In this document: positions 25,396-29,829 of the stretch, one piece after another
How positions within the stretch are numbered: position 1 is the stretch's first letter
Layout of the letters: every line of letters starts with the position of its first letter
Assembly: GCA_964410215.1 (NCBI GenBank)
Contig: CAYPHA010000058.1
Coordinates: forward strand, 1 to 29,829
Direction of reading: 5' to 3'
Source: CAYPHA01 sp964410215
GTDB taxonomy: Bacteria; Calditrichota; Calditrichia; Calditrichales; CAYPHA01
DNA length: 29,829 nt
Made by a program: the position numbers and the translations under genes
The notes under the pieces: generated by a model
Databases searched by the model: none
Seen by the model: only the letters and a program-made list of their open reading frames with translations
What the model was told of the DNA's origin: nothing

Positions 25396-25759
25396 TTTTT
25401 TTCTTTCCCTGAATTTTACAGGAAACACAGAACCGGGTTGTCGGTACCGCAAGTAAGCGTTCTTCGCTAATTTCGGTCCCACAGATATAGCAACTCCCGT
25501 ATGTCTTAAGCTCTATTCTCTCCAGAGCCTGATCGATTTCCTGCAAGTATTTGTCTTCGCGTTCCAGAATTAAAAAAGCGTCCTCCAGGTTACCGGTATC
25601 AGATCCCTCATCAGCCATGCTTGATGGATATTTTGAAAGCTCACCATCATTAAATGAGTCATCATTCAACGCAAGCCAATGCCTCGTCCGTTCATGTAGA
25701 ATTCGTTCCCGCTTATGAATGAGAATTTCTTTATATCTGTTCAGCTCGCTTTGCTCCAT
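25370..25759 (-). CDS. DksA/TraR-family zinc-finger protein
   Basis: About 129 residues from ATG 25759. The long coiled-coil N-terminal part (ELNRYKEILIHKRERIL) leads to an acidic tip (SMADEGSDTGNLEDA) and then the C4 zinc finger CYICG with RFCVSCK, as in DksA and TraR. Such proteins insert into the RNA polymerase secondary channel and alter transcription, often together with ppGpp. Two ATGs are possible: 25777 and 25759. A predicted sigma-54 start near 25788 would leave only 11 bases before 25777, and AGGG sits 7 bases before 25759, so I prefer 25759. It heads a run of stress and cell-wall genes and lies about 200 bases from the NtrC-type gene. Confidence 0.88.
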   Translation of the reverse strand: MEQSELNRYKEILIHKRERILHERTRHWLALNDDSFNDGELSKYPSSMADEGSDTGNLEDAFLILEREDKYLQEIDQALERIELKTYGSCYICGTEISEERLLAVPTTRFCVSCKIQGKKKNERFYDQD

Positions 25760-25798
25760 GTTTATACCCTGCCCCATTATTAGACCTGGAAGATCTTC

Positions 25799-25814
25799 TT
25801 CAATTGATGTGCCA
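25799..25814 (-). promoter_or_regulatory. Near-consensus sigma-54 (-24/-12) promoter
   Basis: The minus strand reads TGGCAC, five bases, TTGAA. The sigma-54 consensus is TGGCAC-N5-TTGC(A/T), so only the -12 C is changed to A. The GG and GC-equivalent positions are correctly spaced, giving a start near 25788, about 29 bases before the DksA-like ATG at 25759. It faces away from the NtrC-family activator gene next door. Confidence 0.5.
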
Positions 25815-25980
25815 GAATACTAATAACCAGCTAAGATATTGATAATAGTGAAGTAACAAAGTAAAGGACAAATGAAAATAAACGTAAAAATTCTCAATCT
25901 GAAAAAATGGATACATCGGAATAGAAAAATATTATCAAATTGACAAAATCAACTGAACAGATGGAGAAGGAAGTTTTATT

Positions 25981-27333
25981 TCAAGCATCCTCGATATGAT
26001 ATTCTTTAATTTTACGGTAGAGTGTTGCCAGCCCTATCTGGAGGGTCATCGCCGTTTTGTTTTTATCATATTGATGATATATCAACGTTTTCAATATGGC
26101 CTCTTTTTCAATATCTGCCAGTGAATAACCCATTTCAATATCTATCTTCGGAGAATATTTTGTAATGAGTGCCGGGAAATGATCCATATTCAACAGAGAT
26201 GTATTGGATAACACAACGGCTCTTTCTACCATGTTTTCCAATTCTCTAATATTCCCGCTCCAGGGATGATTATACATGGCTTTGATCACCTTTTCATCCA
26301 TTCCCTCTACGGATTTATTATTGATCTGGTTGTATTTACTGATAAAATATTGGGCTAAGGTCGGTATATCATCAGTCCGTTCCCTGAGAGGAGGCAGTTC
26401 GAGAGATATGACATTCAGGCGGTAAAAAAGATCTTCTCTGAAACGATCCTGGCGGACCATTTCTTCCAGATTGGCATTAGTCGCTGTAATAAGCCTCAGA
26501 TTCACTTTATGCGTTTTTGTGCCCCCTAACCGTTCAAATTCACCATTTTGTAAAACCCGCAGCAACTTAACCTGCATCGAACGCGGAAGTTCACTGATTT
26601 CATCAAGGAAAAGGGTTCCTTCATGAGCCAGCTCAATTTTACCTTTTTTCTGATTCGCAGCTCCGGTAAAGGCGCCTTTTTCATAACCGAAAAGTTCTGA
26701 TTCCAGCAAATTGTCCGGGATAGCCCCGCAGTTGATTTTTATAAAAGCATGCCCATGTCGTGTACTGTAATATTCAATGGCGTTCGCAATAATTTCTTTA
26801 CCCGTACCACTTTCCCCCATAATTAAAATGGTGCTTTGTGATGGTGAAACCTGTTTAACAAAATCCACGACCTGCCGGAATTTTGGACTATTTCCAATCA
26901 GGATCGGTTTTTCGGAATTACGTCTTAACTCTTCTCTTAGCCTCTCATTCTCGCGTTTCAATACGATGTTTTCAGAAATTCGCGTTACTAACCGTTTAAG
27001 ATCGTTAATGCGAATTGGCTTTTGCATGTATTCGTAAACACCTCCGCGAAAAGCCTTGATCGCTGATTCGATTGTGCCAAATGCCGTTACCATAATAATG
27101 GAAACTAAAGGATGATGTTCATGTAAATAATTAATGATTTCCAATCCGCTTCCATCTTTCAATTTGAGATCGGTCACCACGATATCGGGCAGATTATCTT
27201 TCATCTCGTTTAATGCTGCATTTCTCGAAGAAGCCGTCATGATTTCCCAGGTATTCTCCTTTTCCAATCCCAAACGCATTGCATCCAGTGCATCCAGATC
27301 ATCATCGATGATTAAGATCTTTATTTTATTCAT
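25981..27333 (-). CDS. NtrC-family sigma-54 response regulator
   Basis: 450 residues. The receiver domain (1-120) has acidic residues Asp10-12, the phospho-acceptor Asp55 (VVTDLKLKDG), Thr83 and Lys105. The AAA+ domain (about 145-380) has Walker A GESGTGKE at 173-180, the sigma-54-contacting GAFTGA at 220-225 and Walker B LFLDEISELP with Asp244-Glu245. A Fis-type helix-turn-helix ends the protein (NKTAMTLQIGLATLYRKIKEY). It oligomerises when phosphorylated and drives sigma-54 promoters by ATP hydrolysis. The histidine kinase gene lies 79 bases upstream, and they form a pair. Targets are not known, but a near-consensus sigma-54 promoter lies about 170 bases past the stop. Confidence 0.96.
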   Translation of the reverse strand: MNKIKILIIDDDLDALDAMRLGLEKENTWEIMTASSRNAALNEMKDNLPDIVVTDLKLKDGSGLEIINYLHEHHPLVSIIMVTAFGTIESAIKAFRGGVYEYMQKPIRINDLKRLVTRISENIVLKRENERLREELRRNSEKPILIGNSPKFRQVVDFVKQVSPSQSTILIMGESGTGKEIIANAIEYYSTRHGHAFIKINCGAIPDNLLESELFGYEKGAFTGAANQKKGKIELAHEGTLFLDEISELPRSMQVKLLRVLQNGEFERLGGTKTHKVNLRLITATNANLEEMVRQDRFREDLFYRLNVISLELPPLRERTDDIPTLAQYFISKYNQINNKSVEGMDEKVIKAMYNHPWSGNIRELENMVERAVVLSNTSLLNMDHFPALITKYSPKIDIEMGYSLADIEKEAILKTLIYHQYDKNKTAMTLQIGLATLYRKIKEYHIEDA

Positions 27334-27362
27334 GGTGTAAAATCTCCACGGCCGTATATAAT

Positions 27363-27392
27363 TTATAATATATATAAACTTATATATTATAA
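27363..27392. repeat. 12-bp perfect inverted repeat between kinase and regulator
   Basis: TTATAATATATA (27363-27374) and TATATATTATAA (27381-27392) are perfect inverted repeats with a 6-base spacer. The whole element is AT-only apart from one C. It lies in the 79-base gap between the kinase and its regulator. It could be a weak hairpin, an operator or simply AT-rich spacer. Confidence 0.55.
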
Positions 27393-27412
27393 TGACTTAT
27401 AAATTTAATCCA

Positions 27413-28906
27413 TCAGGATAGCAGGGGAAGACTGATAGTAAATCGTGTACCGGTTCCCTTTTTCGAAGTACAGTAAATACGTCCATTTTGTCCCCGGATA
27501 ATTTCTCTTACAATAAACAAACCAAGCCCCGTTCCCGCAGTCCTTGTACTGAAGTAGGGTTTGTACATATTTCTTCGCACATCTTCTTCCATCCCGCAGC
27601 CATTATCGATGATACTGATTAAAAAGCGTTTTTTCGTCGCTCTTGCTTCGATTTGGATGAGGCCGTTTGAAGTTATTGATTCGAAAGCATTTTGGATCAC
27701 ATTTTCCAACGCACGCTGCAGTTGAATCCAATCCGCATTGACCATGATTTTATCAGCGTTCATCCTGATTTGGATAGTTATCCCGGATGAGGTGTATTTC
27801 AATTTTATATCCAAAAGATAGTCGGAAAGGTATTTTGTAATATCAATTCTCTGCAGACTCGGCTCCGTTAATCTTGAATAACACAAATAGTCGTCAAGAT
27901 TATTCTTTAAAAGACCAAGCTGTCTTTGAATCTTTATAAGAATTTCCTCATAATTTGTTTTTAATGACTGATCTTCAACCAGAAATTGTTCCAATACATC
28001 GATATTTAAACTGATGGTGTTAATCGGATTCCGGATATCGTGCATAACGGTGCCGGCAAGACGCGCGACAGAACTAAGCTGATTAATCCTGTCCATTTGT
28101 TTACGAATCGTTTCTTCTTTCGTAAAATCCGTAAAGCTAAGTACATACTGGATGTCATTTTCCTCTGCATTTTTTATTCTACCTATTGCGAGGATAACAG
28201 GCAGTTCATTTCCGGTTTTCAGCTGGATGCTGAGTTTCATCCTGGTTATCCATCGGTTGCTGTTTGCCATTTTATCCAGAAACTGTGCCTGTGAGCTGAA
28301 AGTAAACAGGTTTAATATGCTTCGTTTTAATATGTCTGCAGGTTTATAGCCCGTTAAACGGGTGGCCATTGGATTCCAAAATTCAACCTGGTAGCGGGCA
28401 TCGCATCCAGCCATCCCAACCGGCGCGTTTTTAATAAGTTGATACATTGCGTTCAGATCCGTTTGCAGATCATTTTTAACCACTTTTAACTTTTGTATTA
28501 AATGCTGGTATTCTGTTTCACGTTTTAAGAAAAACTGATCTTTTTCAATGCAATAGTGCCTGATTAGAGTATCAAAAAATGCTCTCAGTTGAATCGCAGA
28601 AGCCCGTTTATCATTACTTATATATTTTTCAGCGAACTTGTCTAACGCTGTGCAACAGGCAAGAATGGCATCGATCACCTGATCCAGTCCCATATTGAAA
28701 TCAAAATACATTTTCGTTAAATCCGGCTTATTAATACCATTTTCCTGTGAATTTAAATACCGGACGAGGCTGTCAATCACCTTTGAAAAAAATGCCATAT
28801 AGGCATTACTCGCCTGTCCCTCCCGGAATTGGAGGTCCAAAAACCGATTCGATTCTGATATCAAATCTTCCCGGTTTGTTTCTATCAGTTTTACCAGGTA
28901 ACCCAT
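27413..28906 (-). CDS. Soluble PAS-domain histidine kinase
   Basis: 497 residues with no membrane helix, so it senses a cytosolic signal. The first 130 residues are helical and unassigned. A PAS domain covers about 152-265 (IKNAPVGMAGCDARYQVEFWNPMA). The HisKA motif MHDIRNPINTIS places the phospho-accepting His at 289. The ATPase domain has the N box NAFESI (Asn406), DNGCGM at 434-439 and GTGLGLFIV at 458-466. It should autophosphorylate and pass the phosphate to Asp55 of the regulator encoded next. The ATG at 28906 lacks a strong ribosome site. The signal is unknown: Cys168 inside the PAS domain is not enough to call haem or metal binding. Confidence 0.95.
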   Translation of the reverse strand: MGYLVKLIETNREDLISESNRFLDLQFREGQASNAYMAFFSKVIDSLVRYLNSQENGINKPDLTKMYFDFNMGLDQVIDAILACCTALDKFAEKYISNDKRASAIQLRAFFDTLIRHYCIEKDQFFLKRETEYQHLIQKLKVVKNDLQTDLNAMYQLIKNAPVGMAGCDARYQVEFWNPMATRLTGYKPADILKRSILNLFTFSSQAQFLDKMANSNRWITRMKLSIQLKTGNELPVILAIGRIKNAEENDIQYVLSFTDFTKEETIRKQMDRINQLSSVARLAGTVMHDIRNPINTISLNIDVLEQFLVEDQSLKTNYEEILIKIQRQLGLLKNNLDDYLCYSRLTEPSLQRIDITKYLSDYLLDIKLKYTSSGITIQIRMNADKIMVNADWIQLQRALENVIQNAFESITSNGLIQIEARATKKRFLISIIDNGCGMEEDVRRNMYKPYFSTRTAGTGLGLFIVREIIRGQNGRIYCTSKKGTGTRFTISLPLLS

Positions 28907-29152
28907 TGTGAATTCGCTTAAATCCCAATTTTTAGTATAATTTATAAAAGCAGATTTAAATGTAAAGCAGTCAATGTATAATTAGACATTTTTATTGACC
29001 GCTCCATAATAATATATTTTAAAACTCTTAATATTTTCTGCTTTTAAATAAAAAGCAAATTAAGTAATTTCATCCGCTTTTTAGCTGAACGACCGACACA
29101 TATTTAATACCGTTAAACAACTATATATCGCGTTTAAGAAGGAAGTCAGAAA
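28907..29152. other. Divergent AT-rich intergenic region
   Basis: This 246-base AT-rich gap separates the kinase (minus) from the ATP-grasp gene (plus) and must hold both promoters. I see no convincing -35/-10 pair and no sigma-54 site. A 7-bp inverted repeat TGCTTTT/AAAAGCA with a 5-base loop lies at 29039-29057. No small gene is evident. Confidence 0.6.
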
Positions 29153-29829
29153 ATGAAAATCGCTATCATTTACAACAAGGATGTTTCCAGGGTTATCAAT
29201 GTATTCGGCATGCAGAACAAGGAAATCTATAATCCGGAAACCGTAAAACTGGTTGCGCGGTGTCTTGAAGAAGGTGGGCATAATGTAGCGGTTATCGACG
29301 GCGATATGCATGTGATCGAACGCCTCCAGAATTTCATGCCCCGGGTACTCGAAGGCGAAAAAATGGGAATGGTTTTTAATATGGCGTATGGTATTCAGGG
29401 AGAGAGCCGCTATACCCATATTCCTTCCATGCTGGAAATGCTCGGTATCCCCTATGTGGGTTCCTCGCCGAGCGGTCATGCCCTGGCTTTGGATAAAGTG
29501 ATTACAAAAATAATCCTCCAAAAACATCATATTCCCACTCCTCATTTCCGGGTTTTTTCGCGCAGTGATGAGGATTTTTCAGCCATCCAATTTCCCGTTA
29601 TTGTGAAGCCCAAGATGGAATCGGTATCTTTTGGTCTTCGCGTCGTTCATTGTACAGAGGAACTTCGGGAGGCTGTTGCGTACATTGTTTCGGAATTTCA
29701 GCAGCCGGCCCTGGTGGAACAGTTTATTCGCGGACGGGAATTCGCCATTGGACTATTGGGAAACAATCCGATTGAGGTTTTTCCTATACTTGAAATTGAC
29801 CTGGAAGGCGATCCGGATGCCATACAGAC
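29153..29829 (+). CDS. D-Ala-D-Ala ligase-like ATP-grasp protein (partial, runs off right edge)
   Basis: 225 codons from the ATG at 29153 to the end of the window. AAGGAAG lies just before the start. The N-terminal pre-ATP-grasp domain (MKIAIIYNKDVSRVINVFG, MVFNMAYGIQGESRYTHIPS, MLEMLGIPYVGSSPSGHALA) and the ATP-grasp region (LDKVITKIILQKHHIPTP, FPVIVKPKMESVSFGL, ALVEQFIRGREFAIGLL) match D-alanine-D-alanine ligases. The usual start motif GGxSxEHxVS is absent, and an Asn-rich loop replaces it. It may therefore be a different peptide ligase. It is the only intact gene on the plus strand here and begins a separate transcription unit. Substrate and remaining sequence are outside the window. Confidence 0.9.
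   Translation, partial: MKIAIIYNKDVSRVINVFGMQNKEIYNPETVKLVARCLEEGGHNVAVIDGDMHVIERLQNFMPRVLEGEKMGMVFNMAYGIQGESRYTHIPSMLEMLGIPYVGSSPSGHALALDKVITKIILQKHHIPTPHFRVFSRSDEDFSAIQFPVIVKPKMESVSFGLRVVHCTEELREAVAYIVSEFQQPALVEQFIRGREFAIGLLGNNPIEVFPILEIDLEGDPDAIQ

Noticed and set aside
29039..29057. TGCTTTT/AAAAGCA hairpin as a terminator
   Set aside because: It lies between two divergent genes where no transcript is expected to end, and the stem is AT-rich.
29081..29545. 154-codon minus-strand open frame at the right edge
   Set aside because: It is antisense to the ATP-grasp gene, which has strong family motifs and a good ribosome site.
1..29829. Mobile element, prophage or CRISPR array
   Set aside because: No transposase, integrase, long terminal repeats, target duplications or regularly spaced repeats were seen.

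Overview
The window reads as chromosomal DNA of a Gram-negative bacterium. It carries an outer-membrane TonB-dependent receptor, an OprP-like porin, an L,D-transpeptidase and an NtrC/sigma-54 type regulator. The receptor architecture (carboxypeptidase-regulatory-like domain, then plug, then barrel) and its NAEYGEAQSGIVNIVTKEG plug motif are common in the FCB superphylum (Calditrichota, Ignavibacteria, KSB1 and relatives). That placement is inference; no rRNA or other marker is present. Every intact gene is on the minus strand except the last one at the right edge. No tRNA, rRNA, CRISPR array, transposase or phage gene was seen.

Layout from left to right (transcription runs right to left): a partial TonB receptor (1-2896); two tandem MscS-family channels and a 1013-residue P-loop ATPase with a very long helical N-terminus (3019-7962); an OprO/P-like porin (8063-9112); a retaining glycosyltransferase resembling glucosyl/mannosyl-glycerate synthases (9214-10464); a tightly packed amino-acid-like metabolic operon (10568-16782); a double zinc-ribbon protein (16844-17389); a membrane ion module made of MgtE, a TM-less MgtE-like CBS protein, an MscS-like channel and a truncated CNNM/CorC-like CBS protein (17410-21242); a decayed interval with the frameshifted C-terminal end of a glycogen phosphorylase (about 21469-21690); a cell-wall set with an M15 peptidase, an L,D-transpeptidase and a small coiled-coil protein (21823-24827); a GNAT-like protein and a DksA/TraR zinc-finger protein (24880-25759); an NtrC-family regulator with its soluble PAS histidine kinase (25981-28906); and a divergent D-Ala-D-Ala-ligase-like ATP-grasp gene that leaves the window on the right.

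The most unusual locus is 10568-16782. A threonine-synthase-fold PLP enzyme, a DUF1611 protein (the family of D-glutamate N-acetyltransferase DgcN), a PP-loop ATP pyrophosphatase fused to a creatininase-family amidohydrolase, and a dipeptide-epimerase-type enolase (the family of N-acetyl-D-glutamate racemase DgcA) are joined by overlaps or gaps of 0-6 bases. An UPF0316 membrane protein follows after 18 bases. The DUF1611/epimerase pairing suggests N-acylation and epimerisation of a D-amino acid or peptide fragment. The fused PP-loop/creatininase enzyme and the PLP enzyme are not part of the known D-glutamate route, so the pathway may be undescribed.

A second candidate system is the ATPase plus two MscS channels, with the porin just upstream. 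A near-consensus sigma-54 promoter lies beside the NtrC-type regulator and in front of the DksA-like gene. It suggests that this two-component system controls the stress, cell-wall and ion-transport genes to its left.
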